Assembly (NCBI RefSeq): GCF_900105175.1
Contig: NZ_LT629771.1
Coordinates: 1,302,001-1,366,000, forward strand
Origin: Jiangella sp. DSM 45060
GTDB lineage: Bacteria; Actinomycetota; Actinomycetes; Jiangellales; Jiangellaceae
Reading direction: 5' to 3'
DNA: 64,000 bases
The notes under the pieces are model-generated. The model was given only the letters and a program-made list of their open reading frames with translations. It did not search any database and was not told where the DNA came from. Position 1 is the first letter of the stretch; each line of letters opens with the position of its first letter. Shown one piece after another: positions 9,158 through 18,207 of this stretch. The translations under genes and the position numbers were made by a program.

Positions 9158-9187
9158 TTGACCCGGCTGGGCGCATGGCTGTATCAA
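9158..9187 (+). promoter_or_regulatory. Candidate promoter of the secreted hydrolase gene
   Basis: TTGACC (9158-9163), 18-bp spacer, TATCAA (9182-9187), on the plus strand. It is followed by the operator-like site at 9198-9216 and the start codon at 9244. Five of six -35 bases and four of six -10 bases match the housekeeping sigma consensus. Confidence 0.5.
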
Positions 9188-9197
9188 TGCCCACAGA

Positions 9198-9216
9198 TGT
9201 GCGAAACCGGTTAACC
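9198..9216. promoter_or_regulatory. LacI-type operator, imperfect copy
   Basis: TGTGCGAAACCGGTTAACC shares TGCGAAACCG with the strong palindrome at 7994-8019. Its right arm is degenerate. It sits just downstream of the candidate -10 at 9182-9187, where a bound repressor would block transcription of the hydrolase gene. Confidence 0.55.
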
Positions 9217-9243
9217 AACGTCAACGGAGACACGGGAGTAGAC

Positions 9244-12200
9244 ATGCGCGTACCCCGCTTCGCGACCCTCCTCGCGGCGGCGCTGCTCGCCGCGCCCCTC
9301 ATCGGCTCCGCGCCACCGCAAGCCGCCGCGGCGCCCGAAACCGCCTCCGCCGCTGACGCGCAGACGGAGGTCGTCGGCGACTTCGAGGTCGAGACCGCGC
9401 CGTGGTCGCCGGTCCAGTCCGGCACCGGCTCGGTCAGTACGCTGACCCGGACGACCGCTCAGCACCGCAGCGGCGGCGCGAGCGCCGAGTGGGACGCCGC
9501 GGTGCCGGCGGCCACCGGCGGCGCGCTCGCGGCGATCGGCCGCGACCTCGTCAACCTGGACGCCCAGGAGTTGCGGTTCTCGGTGCTGACCGAGTCGGTG
9601 GACGAGATCGTCCTGCGACTGCGCGACGTCACGGGCCAGACCCACCAGCAGGTCGTCGCGGTCACGCCGTCGGCGACGCAGTGGACCGACATCAGCATCA
9701 CCGACTTCGCCGGAGGCACGAACAACAGCCACTTCGGCGGCGCGAACGACGGCCTCTGGCACGGGCCCATGACCCGCATCAGTCTGGTGCTCACGCACAG
9801 CCAGCTGGGCGACCAGCCCGGGACGGTCTACGTCGACGACGTCGCCGTGGACATCCCGCCGCCGGAGTTCCTGGTCAGCCCGACCGTCCTGGGCAACGTC
9901 TTCGACGAGGGGCAGCCGGTCACCGTCGGCTTCGCGACCGCCGCCGAGTCGCTGTCCTGGCAGGTCTACAACCACGACGGCGCGCGGGTGCGGACCGGAT
10001 CGGGAGCGGTGGCCGACCTCGGCGACGCGTTCACCGTCGGCACCCTGCCGGTCGGCTGGTACGAGGTCGACATCACCGTGACCCGGCCCGACGGCACGTC
10101 GTTCGCCGCCGGCACCGATGTCGCCGTCCTGCCCGTCGCCGACCCGGTCAAGGACCCGCGCCGCGGCGTGGGCACTCACTTCGGTTCGTCCGGGCCCCGG
10201 CAGTGGTCGCCCGAGATCATCCCGCTGATCGCGCGGGCCGGCTTCGGCTTCGCCCGCGACGGCGCGTCGTGGCAGCAGGTGGAGACCACGAAGGGCCAGT
10301 ACACGTTCCCCCAGAAGGTGCTCGACTACAAGGCGGCGTTCGAGGCCAACGGCCTGGACTTCCTCAGCCTGCTCGCCTACGGCAACACGCTGTACTTCCC
10401 CAACGAGGTGCCGACCGACCAGGCCGGCCGGGACGCGTACGCGGACTACGCGGCCGCCTCGGTGGCCCAGTTCGGCACCGAGGACACGGTCTACGAGGTG
10501 TGGAACGAGTGGAACTGGCGCAAGCTCGACGTCGAGCCGTTCGGCACCGCCGAGAGCTACGTCGAGCTGCTGCGCACCACCCATGACCGGGTCAGGGCGG
10601 AGCATCCGGACGCCTACCTGATGGGCCCGGCGATGACGGTGGCGCCGACGGACTGGGCCGACTGGGTCGACGACTTCATCGCCGCGGGCGGCCTGCAGTA
10701 CATCGACGCGTTCTCGATCCACCCGTACAGCCAGGTCGGCGGGCCGGAGCTGACGGACGACCTGTTGACCATCGTCCGCGACAAGCTCGACGCCGCCGGC
10801 CGCGCCGACCTGCCGATCGTCGTCAGCGAGCAGGGCTGGAACACGTCGACGGGCACGCATCACGTCAGCGAGGACGTCCAGTCGGCGAACCTCGTGCGGG
10901 GCCAGCTGCTGGCACTCGGCGAAGGGGTCGAGCAGTACGCGATCTACGACTTCAAGGACGACGGCCTCGACCCGGTCGAACCGGAGCACCACTTCGGCAT
11001 CATCGGCAACGACCAGGACCCGCGCGGCGCCTACCGGCCCAAGCCGGCCTACGTCGCCCAGGCGCTGATGTCGCGGCGGATCAACGGCAAGCCGGTCCAG
11101 GGCTGGAGCCAGCTCGGCGACGGCGTGCACGACGTGCGCTTCACCGCGGGCAACGCCGAGACCGTCCACGCCGTCTGGGCCGCCGCCGAGCCGGCCGTCG
11201 TGGCGTTCTCGACGAACGGGCCGGTCGACGTGCACGGCATCTACGGCTCGTACCAGGAGCTGGTCCCGGACGCGACCGGACGGGTCTACGTCACGGTGGG
11301 CGGCGACCCGGTCTTCGTCACGGGGCCGATCACGGCGGCCGACGTGTCGGCGGCGCACGCGCTCTCGGTGACCGAGGCGTTCGCCGGGACCGAGACCACC
11401 GGCACCTGGACGATCGACCGCACCGGCTCCGACACCGGCTTCGAGGGTTCCATCTCCGTGGACGGCGTGACGACGCAGGCCAGCGTCGCGGCCGGCGAGC
11501 GCGCGGAGATCCCGGTGGAGTTGCCGCCGGCCACCCGGGTCGGGACGCGGACCTGGCGGGCCACCGTCAGCGACGCGGACGGCGTGGTCGCGCAGCTCAG
11601 CACGGATGCCGCCGCCGAGGCGGCGGTCGAGGCCAGCGGCGTGCACGCCATCACCGCCGATGGTGACGACGTGCTGCGGCTGCGGGCCACGAACAACACC
11701 GACCAGCCGGTGACCGTCGGCGAGCTGCACTGGACCGCCGGGACCGAGTCAGGCGCCGCGCTGGCCGGGCAGCAGCTGGCCGCCGGCGAGTCGCGGGCGG
11801 TGGACGTGCCGGTCGACCTGGTCGGTCAGGTGGAGTGGAATGCGCTGCTGCAGGCCCCGACCGGCGACAGCACCGCCGAGGGCACACTGCGCCCGACCGG
11901 CGAGCTGCACGCGGCGCCGTCGGCACCGGTCGAGCTCGACGGCGAGGTCGAGGCCGTCGTCGGCGCCCTGACCCCGGCCGAGCTGCCCGAGCCCGACATC
12001 GACGACTGGGGTGGTGCGGCGGACCTGTCCGGGCGGCTGTGGTGGACCCACGACGCCGACACTCTCTATCTCACGGCCGAGGTCGCCGACGACGTCGCGT
12101 CCCAGACCGCGACCGGCGCGGACATCTGGCGGGGCGACTCGGTGCAGGTGGGCATCGTCGCCGGGGCGCCGGGGGAGGAGCCGCGCTCGCACGAGGTCGG

Positions 12201-13020
12201 CGTCGCGCTCACCGACGCCGGCGAGGTGGAGGTCTGGCGCTGGGGGCCGCGCGACCTCGGCGCCGACCTCGCCGGGGTACGTGGCGCCGCGGCCCGCGAC
12301 GACGCCGCCGGGACGACCACGTACGAGCTGGCGATCCCGTTCGCCTCGCTGCCCGCGGCCCGCGACGACGGCATCGTGTCCGCGACCGTCGTCGTCAACG
12401 ACGACGACGGCGCCGGCCGGCGGGGCTGGTCGACCTGGGGCGAGGGCGTCGCGGAGTCCAAGAACCCCGCGAAGTACAACGCGCTGCTGCTGGCCGGTCC
12501 CGTGCCGACCGGCCTGACGGCCGACCCCGGCACGCTGGAGCTGCCGATCGGCATCGCCGGCGCGGTGACGGTGGCCGAGCAGCTCAGCGACGGCACGACG
12601 CGCGCCGTCACGGGCTCCGTCGCCTGGTCGTCGTCGGACCCGGGGGTCGCCGCGGTGGCGGCGGACGGGCGGGTCACCGCGGTGGCGGCCGGCAGCGCCG
12701 TCGTCACGGCGACGTCGGACGCGGGCGCCCTGGAGATCCCAGTCACCGTCACCGACGCGACCCTGCGCTCGGTTTCCGTGACGCCGGATCGACGGCGGGT
12801 GCCGAAGGGCGCCGAGCTCACGTTCGCGGCCGCCGGCCTCTTCTCCGACGGCAGCACGCACGACCTCAGCGGCCAGGTGGCCTGGACGTCGTCGTCGAGC
12901 CGGGTCGCGACCGTCGACGCCGCCGGTGTCGCGACCGCGGTGGCGCCCGGGGCGACCACGATCGGCGCCGAGCTGGGCTCCGTCAGCGCGTCGACGACGC
13001 TGGTGGTCACGCCGCGATGA
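9244..13020 (+). CDS. Secreted multidomain clan-A glycoside hydrolase with CBM9-like and two Big2 domains
   Basis: A 1258-residue extracellular enzyme. An Ala-rich signal peptide covers residues 1 to about 33. A jelly-roll-like module (about 40-200) is followed by an Ig-like segment and a TIM-barrel catalytic domain (about 300-610). The acid/base Glu422 lies in VWNEWNW and the nucleophile Glu529 in VVSEQGWN, the arrangement of clan GH-A (GH39/GH5-like). A CBM9-like domain (about 905-1090, WWTHDADTLYLTAEV) and two bacterial Ig-like group 2 repeats (about 1095-1258) finish the protein. ATG 9244 has CGGGAG five bases upstream; longer in-frame starts would run through the operator and promoter. 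The stop overlaps the next gene (ATGA). The exact GH family and substrate remain open; pectic or arabinoxylan-type side chains fit the context. Confidence 0.85.
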   Translation: MRVPRFATLLAAALLAAPLIGSAPPQAAAAPETASAADAQTEVVGDFEVETAPWSPVQSGTGSVSTLTRTTAQHRSGGASAEWDAAVPAATGGALAAIGRDLVNLDAQELRFSVLTESVDEIVLRLRDVTGQTHQQVVAVTPSATQWTDISITDFAGGTNNSHFGGANDGLWHGPMTRISLVLTHSQLGDQPGTVYVDDVAVDIPPPEFLVSPTVLGNVFDEGQPVTVGFATAAESLSWQVYNHDGARVRTGSGAVADLGDAFTVGTLPVGWYEVDITVTRPDGTSFAAGTDVAVLPVADPVKDPRRGVGTHFGSSGPRQWSPEIIPLIARAGFGFARDGASWQQVETTKGQYTFPQKVLDYKAAFEANGLDFLSLLAYGNTLYFPNEVPTDQAGRDAYADYAAASVAQFGTEDTVYEVWNEWNWRKLDVEPFGTAESYVELLRTTHDRVRAEHPDAYLMGPAMTVAPTDWADWVDDFIAAGGLQYIDAFSIHPYSQVGGPELTDDLLTIVRDKLDAAGRADLPIVVSEQGWNTSTGTHHVSEDVQSANLVRGQLLALGEGVEQYAIYDFKDDGLDPVEPEHHFGIIGNDQDPRGAYRPKPAYVAQALMSRRINGKPVQGWSQLGDGVHDVRFTAGNAETVHAVWAAAEPAVVAFSTNGPVDVHGIYGSYQELVPDATGRVYVTVGGDPVFVTGPITAADVSAAHALSVTEAFAGTETTGTWTIDRTGSDTGFEGSISVDGVTTQASVAAGERAEIPVELPPATRVGTRTWRATVSDADGVVAQLSTDAAAEAAVEASGVHAITADGDDVLRLRATNNTDQPVTVGELHWTAGTESGAALAGQQLAAGESRAVDVPVDLVGQVEWNALLQAPTGDSTAEGTLRPTGELHAAPSAPVELDGEVEAVVGALTPAELPEPDIDDWGGAADLSGRLWWTHDADTLYLTAEVADDVASQTATGADIWRGDSVQVGIVAGAPGEEPRSHEVGVALTDAGEVEVWRWGPRDLGADLAGVRGAAARDDAAGTTTYELAIPFASLPAARDDGIVSATVVVNDDDGAGRRGWSTWGEGVAESKNPAKYNALLLAGPVPTGLTADPGTLELPIGIAGAVTVAEQLSDGTTRAVTGSVAWSSSDPGVAAVAADGRVTAVAAGSAVVTATSDAGALEIPVTVTDATLRSVSVTPDRRRVPKGAELTFAAAGLFSDGSTHDLSGQVAWTSSSSRVATVDAAGVATAVAPGATTIGAELGSVSASTTLVVTPR

Positions 13021-14159
13021 CGCTGATCACCGAGATCGAGCCGCTGCCGGTCACGGCCGGCGGCGGCTCGTTCTTCCTCGTCGTCGTGCACACCGACGAA
13101 GGGCTGTACGGGCTGGGCGAGATCGGCATGCGGTCCCGCCCGGCCACCGTCGCCGGCGCCGTCCGCGACGTCGCCGAGCTGGTGGCGGGCGCGGACGCGA
13201 GCCGGATCGAGCACCTGTGGCAGACCCTCTACCGCGGCGGGTTCTTCCCGGCCGACCGCGACGTCGGGGCCGTGCTGGCGGCGCTGGACCTGGCGCTGTG
13301 GGACCTGCGCGGCAAGGCGCTGGGCGTGCCGGTGTACGACCTGCTCGGCGGGCGGGCCCGCGACTTCGTCCCGGCCTACGTCCACCTTCGTGGCGGCGAC
13401 CCGCGCTCGACCGTCGAGGCGGCTCGGCGGCTGGTGGAGGAGGGCTGGACGCACCTGCGTCTCGGCCTCGGCGACCAACCCGGATCGCAGGCGTTCGAAC
13501 CCCGCCGGGCCGTGCGCCGCACTCTCGACCTGGTGGCGGCGCTGCGCGCCGACCTCGGCGACGACATCGAGCTCATCGTCGACGTCCACACCCGCCTCGA
13601 CCCGGCCGAGGCCGTCCTGTTCTGCGACGAGGTCCGGGCGGCCCGGCCGCTGTTCGTCGAGGACCCGCTGCGCAGCGAGAACCTGGACGCGTACCGGTCG
13701 CTGCGGGCCCGGACGACGGTGCCGCTGGCCGCCGGCGAGCAGCTGACCACGAAGTGGGCGTTCCGCCCGCTGCTCGAGGACGACCTCATCGACCACGCCC
13801 GCATCGACGTCGCGAACACCGGCATCACCGAGGGCCGCAAGATCGCCGCGATGGCCGAGGCCCACTACATCAACGTGGCCACGCACAACCCGCTCGGCCC
13901 CGTCTGCACCGCGGCCTCGACCCACCTCGGCCTCAGCCTGCCCAACGTCAGCGTCCAGGAGCAGCCCCGCCCCCACGGCTGGGACGACGCCGTCATCCTG
14001 GCCGCCCCGACGGTCTCCGCCGGCGCCGTCACCCCCGCCGACCTCCCCGGCCTCGGCGTCGACATCGACCTCACCGCCGCCCGCTCGGCGGCATCGTCCG
14101 TGCGGTTCGCGCCGCCGCCACGGTTCCACCGTCCGGACGGCGCGGTGACCAACTGGTGA
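13017..14159 (+). CDS. Mandelate racemase/muconate lactonizing family dehydratase, DgoD-like
   Basis: Enolase-superfamily acid-sugar dehydratase of 380 residues. Visible ligands and catalytic residues are Asp189 and His191 (VDVHTR), Glu215 (FVEDPL), Glu241 (AAGEQL) and His290 (THNPLGP). They match the spacing of E. coli D-galactonate dehydratase (D183, H185, E209, E235, H285) with an offset of five to six. It would remove water from an aldonate to give a 2-keto-3-deoxy acid in the cytoplasm. It is translationally coupled to the secreted hydrolase (ATGA), so the hydrolase product is probably oxidised to an aldonic acid before this step. The family is certain; the stereochemistry of the substrate is not. 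Confidence 0.85.
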   Translation: MTLITEIEPLPVTAGGGSFFLVVVHTDEGLYGLGEIGMRSRPATVAGAVRDVAELVAGADASRIEHLWQTLYRGGFFPADRDVGAVLAALDLALWDLRGKALGVPVYDLLGGRARDFVPAYVHLRGGDPRSTVEAARRLVEEGWTHLRLGLGDQPGSQAFEPRRAVRRTLDLVAALRADLGDDIELIVDVHTRLDPAEAVLFCDEVRAARPLFVEDPLRSENLDAYRSLRARTTVPLAAGEQLTTKWAFRPLLEDDLIDHARIDVANTGITEGRKIAAMAEAHYINVATHNPLGPVCTAASTHLGLSLPNVSVQEQPRPHGWDDAVILAAPTVSAGAVTPADLPGLGVDIDLTAARSAASSVRFAPPPRFHRPDGAVTNW

Positions 14160-14162
14160 TGC

Positions 14163-14440
14163 TCACGCCCGTGGCGCCGCCGCGGGTGGTCGGGGGCGAC
14201 CGAGTGCGGATTCCGCTGCGGCGGCGAGGTCGGTGGTCAGCGCCGCGACGTCGGTGATCGCGCGCCCGACCACGACGTTGGTGGCGCCGGCCGCGAACCC
14301 TGCGTGCACGTCCTCGGACGTGGCGTAGCGGCCTTCGGCGAGAATCCGTCGTTGCGGGTGTGCCTTGGCGAGGTCAGCCACCGCGGCGACGTTCGGCCCG
14401 CCACGGCGGCGGTCACCCGGACCCGGTGGCACGAGCGTCG
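14163..14440 (-). pseudogene. NanE (N-acetylmannosamine-6-phosphate 2-epimerase) C-terminal remnant
   Basis: The translated fragment contains GADWLGTTL and RRILAEGRYATSEDV, then NVVVGRAITDV. These are hallmarks of the second half of NanE-type TIM-barrel epimerases (usually about 230 residues). Only about 85 recognisable residues remain. The N-terminal half, including the substrate-binding strands and catalytic lysine region, is absent, and the upstream sequence in this frame looks like non-coding Arg-rich shadow. A GTG at 14480 could start a 105-residue product, but it would lack half the barrel. Probably decayed and not functional. Confidence 0.65.
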
Positions 14441-14587
14441 TGCCGAGCCAGTCGGCGCCGGCGGTCTCGCGGGCGAACACCCGACCCCACCGCTCGAGCG
14501 GTCTGCCGACGCGTGGCTGTTCGACTCCTCTCAGGGCGACCGCGGCGTGCCGTCGCTGGCAGCGCCGTTGCCCATGTCGTCACGAGT

Positions 14588-14609
14588 ATTGCATATGTCG
14601 CAACCAATC
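14588..14609 (+). promoter_or_regulatory. Candidate IclR operator upstream of double esterase
   Basis: Contains the inverted repeat TTGCATATGTCGCAA (14589-14603) followed by CCAATC. It matches 20 of 22 positions of the element at 35557-35578, read in the same orientation relative to its gene, upstream of the other secreted esterase. It also fits the TTGC-N7-GCAA pattern over the iclR promoter at 32987-33001. Confidence 0.6.
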
Positions 14610-14623
14610 ACAACGTTATAAAT
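14610..14623. promoter_or_regulatory. Candidate LacI operator (shared 14-mer, copy 1)
   Basis: ACAACGTTATAAAT is identical to 18256-18269 in front of the arabinoside transporter operon. AACGTT gives the central CG and dyad typical of LacI operators. A related half-site in reverse orientation (GACGTTGTAAAT, 14691-14702) lies further downstream. The LacI gene at 17074-18108 lies between the two copies. Confidence 0.6.
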
Positions 14624-14832
14624 GTCCGGCCCGGATCTATTGACACCTTGGCGACGGCGCCGCCAGCATGGGCCCGCGGGCGAATTTGCCGACGTTGTAA
14701 ATCAGCGAGAGGGGCTTCGCACGTCGCCGCAGCCCGCCCGAACAGCCCGAGGGTGATCGGCTCTCTCGGCGGTCGCGTCCACCGTCGCCGGCACGGCGCC
14801 GGGCGTCCGTGGACTCAGGACAGAGAGGATCA

Positions 14833-17025
14833 ATGGTGATGGCATCTCGCCAGAGACGAACGCACCGCATGGGGATCCGCCGGCGTTTGGCGGCGCTCCT
14901 CGTCGTTGCGGCCACTGCAATGGGCGCCTTGGTGGCCGCACCACAGACGGTGGCGGCGGAGGCGCCGTGGGTCGCTGTCGATGACGACGGCTTCGTCACG
15001 TTCACGATCTCCCCCGACGAGGCTGAGGAGGCGTTCGGCGATTTCACGCAGCTCGTGGTCGAGGGGAACTTCGGCCCGTCGGCCAACTGGGCCCAGTGGG
15101 GCCTCGCCCAGCGCGGGGGCAACTGGACGTCCGTGATGGGCCCGCTCGAGCCCGGCCTGTACTACTACCAGTTCACCGCCGACGACACGAACGTGGCGAA
15201 GGACCCGACGAACCCCACGAGCGTCGCGTCGGAACCGGAGTGGAGCACGTTCTTCGTACCCGGTGACTCCGCGGACCTCCTGGCCGACGTGCCCGAGGGC
15301 GCCGGCGGAACCGTCGAGACGATGACGTATCGCAGCACGGTGACCCGGGGGGAGCGGTCCGCGCTCGTATGGACGCCGCCGGGCTACGACGCCGGCCGCA
15401 AGGAGCCGTACCCGGTGCTGTACCTGCAGCACGGCGGCGGGCAGGGCTACCGCGACTGGGTCGAGGTGGGCCGAGCCAAGCAGATCCTCGACAACCTCAC
15501 GCTGCGGGGCGAGTTGGACCCGATGGTCGTCGTGATGGGCGACGGCAACGTGCCGGACTTCCAGAAGGAGCTGCTGCGCAACATCGTGCGGGAGGCCCGC
15601 CACGACTACAACATCTCGCACAGCCCGTCGCAGCAGGCGCTCGCCGGGCTCTCGATGGGTGGCTCCCAGACGTTGAGCACCCTGTTCGAGCACCCTGGCG
15701 AGTTCGCGTACCTCGGCGTGTTCGCCGGCGCCCGCGAGGCTCCCCGCCTCGACGCCCGGAAGATCAACGAGGGCACCGAGCTGCTGCGCCTGTACACCGG
15801 CAATGTCACCGACGGCGCGTACAACCGCACCCACCGCCTCATGCAGCAGCTCGACGCGGCCGGCGTCGAGTACCAGTTCGATGGCGTCAACCCCAACCGC
15901 GGCCACAACTGGAACGCGTGGCAGGAGAACCTGATCGACTTCGCCCCCCGCCTGTTCCAGGACGTCGAGGACGACGGCCCCAGCCCCGGTCACCTGCCGC
16001 TGGAGGGCGAGTTCACCCTGCCGCCGACCGGCACCACGCCGACGCCGTGGATCACCGAGGACCGGTTCGTCACCTTCGAGACGACCACGGACTTCAAGGA
16101 CGCGGAGCACGTCACCGTGTGGGGCAACTGGGCGCCCGGCGGCAGCTGGATCCGCGTCGAGATGTCCCGCGTCGGCGACCGGTGGCGCGCCACCATCGGC
16201 CCGCTGAAGCCCGGCTTCCACCACTACCGGCTCATCGTCGACCGCGTGTCCACGAAGGACACGTCGAACCCGACCCGGGTGACCTCGGAGCCGACCTGGA
16301 GCACGTTCTTCATCCCCGGTGAGGAGGCGCGCCTCCTGGCCGACGTCCCCGAGGGGCAGGGTGGCACCGTCGAGACGATGACGTACCAGAGCACCGTCGC
16401 CGGCGCGGAGCGCAAGGCGTACGTGTGGACGCCGCCGGGTTACGACCCCGATCGCGCCGAGCCCTACCCCGTCTTCTACCTCCAGCACGGCGGTGGCCAG
16501 AACTACACCGACTGGATCGAGATGGGCCGGGCCAAGCAGATCCTCGACAACCACTTCCTCGACGGCAACCTCGAGCCGATGGTGGTGGTGATGGGCAACG
16601 GCAACTCGACGAACTTCACCCGCGAGCTGCTCGAGAACATCGTCCCCGTGTCGCTCGAGCGGTACAACGTGTCCGACGACCCGGCACGGCGCGCCCTCGC
16701 CGGTCTGTCGATGGGCGGCGGGCAGACCTTCACCCTGCTCAAGACGCATCCGGGGGAGTTCGCCTACATCGGGACGTTCTCGGCCGGGTTCGGCAGCGCG
16801 ACGGGGGTCGACGCCCAGGCGATCAACGACGGGACCACGCTGCTCAAGGTGTACGTCGGTGACCCGACGGACTTCGTGTACCCCGGGTTCATGAACTCGC
16901 TCACGACCATGGACCAGCTGGGGATCGACTACGTGTACGACGGGCCGACGCCTGGACCGCACGGCTGGGACGCCTGGCAGCGGAACCTCATCGACTTCGC
17001 GCCGCTGCTGTTCCGGCAGGAGTGA
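14833..17025 (+). CDS. Secreted double-domain esterase (tandem E-set plus CE1-like alpha/beta hydrolase)
   Basis: A 730-residue exported protein made of two tandem copies of the same unit. After a signal peptide (about 1-42), each unit has a CBM48/E-set-like beta domain and an alpha/beta-hydrolase domain related to feruloyl/acetyl-xylan esterases (CE1, esterase D). Unit 1 is about 47-385 and unit 2 about 397-730. Both nucleophiles are intact: Ser274 and Ser626 in AGLSMGG. Both keep a late histidine in HNWNAWQ and HGWDAWQ. Linker phrases such as GGTVETMTY recur in both. AGAGAGGA precedes ATG 14833; ATG 14839 is also possible. It probably removes feruloyl or acetyl esters from arabinoxylan. It is followed by a strong hairpin and faces the LacI gene. 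Confidence 0.82.
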   Translation: MVMASRQRRTHRMGIRRRLAALLVVAATAMGALVAAPQTVAAEAPWVAVDDDGFVTFTISPDEAEEAFGDFTQLVVEGNFGPSANWAQWGLAQRGGNWTSVMGPLEPGLYYYQFTADDTNVAKDPTNPTSVASEPEWSTFFVPGDSADLLADVPEGAGGTVETMTYRSTVTRGERSALVWTPPGYDAGRKEPYPVLYLQHGGGQGYRDWVEVGRAKQILDNLTLRGELDPMVVVMGDGNVPDFQKELLRNIVREARHDYNISHSPSQQALAGLSMGGSQTLSTLFEHPGEFAYLGVFAGAREAPRLDARKINEGTELLRLYTGNVTDGAYNRTHRLMQQLDAAGVEYQFDGVNPNRGHNWNAWQENLIDFAPRLFQDVEDDGPSPGHLPLEGEFTLPPTGTTPTPWITEDRFVTFETTTDFKDAEHVTVWGNWAPGGSWIRVEMSRVGDRWRATIGPLKPGFHHYRLIVDRVSTKDTSNPTRVTSEPTWSTFFIPGEEARLLADVPEGQGGTVETMTYQSTVAGAERKAYVWTPPGYDPDRAEPYPVFYLQHGGGQNYTDWIEMGRAKQILDNHFLDGNLEPMVVVMGNGNSTNFTRELLENIVPVSLERYNVSDDPARRALAGLSMGGGQTFTLLKTHPGEFAYIGTFSAGFGSATGVDAQAINDGTTLLKVYVGDPTDFVYPGFMNSLTTMDQLGIDYVYDGPTPGPHGWDAWQRNLIDFAPLLFRQE

Positions 17026-17033
17026 GAAGTGTC

Positions 17034-17071
17034 GCGGGCGCCGGCCCTCCGCAGCAGGTGCCGGCGCCCGC
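17034..17071. terminator. Bidirectional hairpin between double esterase and lacI
   Basis: Perfect 12-bp stem GCGGGCGCCGGC / GCCGGCGCCCGC with a 14-nt loop and no T-tract, placed between convergent genes. This is the usual intrinsic-terminator style of high-GC actinobacteria. Confidence 0.75.
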
Positions 17072-17073
17072 GA

Positions 17074-18108
17074 TCACCCGGGCCGGCCGGACCCGGTGGA
17101 CTCGCGGGCGACGATCCGGAAGTCGGGCTTGACGAGGATGGGCGGAGGGTGTTCGCCGTCCTTCTCGTTGATGCGCTCGACGAGCAGCTCGACCGCGGTC
17201 TCGGCGATCTCCGTGCGGCCGGGGTCGACGCTGGACAGGGAGGGGATGGAGAACCGGGCTTCGTCGATGTCGTCGAACCCGATGACGGCGACGTCGTCGG
17301 GGACCCGGCGGCCGGCGTCGCCGAGAGCGCGCAGGGCGCCGAGAGCGAGGGTGTCGTTGAGCGCGAACAGGCCGTCGAACGCGACGCCGGACGCGATGAG
17401 CTCTCGCATGGCTTCCGCACCGTTCTCGCGGTGCCACGGCGCCACGGCGCGGACGAGCTGCGGATCGAGGGGGATGCCGGCCGCCTCGAGCGCGGCCTTG
17501 TAGCCGCGCACTCGCAGGTCGGACGAGCGGATCTCCTCGCGCTGATCCGGATGTGCGCCGATGAGCGCGATGCGGCGCCGGCCGATCCCGAGCAGATGCT
17601 CGACGGCGGCCTGAGCGGAGCTCACGTTGTGCATCGTCACGTGGTCCGTGGGGCCACCGAAGATCCGTTCGCCGAGCAACACGAAGGGGAACCTGGGGTG
17701 GATGAGATGCAGGTCGTCCTGGCCGAGGCGTTCCGGGCTGAAGAGCAGCCCGTCGGTGAGGCGCAGGCGCCCGGCGCCCGTGACCGCGGCGATCTCACGC
17801 TCGCGGTCGCCGCTGGTCTGCTCGACGAGGACGCCGAGGTCGTGCTTCTCGGCCGCACGGATGATCGCGTCGGCCAACTCGGCGAAGTAGTTCTGCCGCA
17901 GCTCCGGTACCGACAGCCCGATGACACCTGTGCGGCCGGACCGCAGCCCGCGCGCCGACAGGTTCGGCCGGTAGCCGAGCTCCTCGATGGCGGAGAGTAC
18001 TCGCATGCGCGTCGACGGCCGGACGTGAGGGAAGTCGTTGATCACGTTCGAGACGGTCTTGATGGAGACTCCGGCCACCCGCGCGACGTCGTGCATCGTC
18101 GGGGCCAC
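17074..18108 (-). CDS. LacI family transcriptional regulator
   Basis: A 344-residue repressor starting at GTG 18108, which has GAGGAGG six bases upstream. An upstream ATG in frame (18153) has no such site. The helix-turn-helix is MHDVARVAGVSIKTVSNVIN, followed by a sugar-responsive effector domain. It is convergent with the double esterase and divergent from the transporter operon at 18391. The identical 14-mers at 14610-14623 and 18256-18269 flank it, so it probably represses both units and responds to an arabinose-containing ligand. That link is inference. Confidence 0.92.
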   Translation of the reverse strand: MAPTMHDVARVAGVSIKTVSNVINDFPHVRPSTRMRVLSAIEELGYRPNLSARGLRSGRTGVIGLSVPELRQNYFAELADAIIRAAEKHDLGVLVEQTSGDREREIAAVTGAGRLRLTDGLLFSPERLGQDDLHLIHPRFPFVLLGERIFGGPTDHVTMHNVSSAQAAVEHLLGIGRRRIALIGAHPDQREEIRSSDLRVRGYKAALEAAGIPLDPQLVRAVAPWHRENGAEAMRELIASGVAFDGLFALNDTLALGALRALGDAGRRVPDDVAVIGFDDIDEARFSIPSLSSVDPGRTEIAETAVELLVERINEKDGEHPPPILVKPDFRIVARESTGSGRPG

Positions 18109-18207
18109 GCATTGCCTCCTCGCTCCGGCGGCGCGCCCACGCCGCCCCTGCATTGTAGGGGCCTACCCGCCCTCCGACGTGGCGGACAAGGGCTGGTCAC
18201 ATCGGTC

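Noticed and set aside
8488-9243. N-terminal extension of the secreted hydrolase by 252 codons
   Set aside because: It would cross the lacI gene, the promoter and the operator, and it would bury the signal peptide that begins at 9244.
14640-14668. TTGACA followed by CAGCAT as promoter of the double esterase
   Set aside because: The -35 is perfect, but the -10 matches only three of six bases, so I do not call a promoter.
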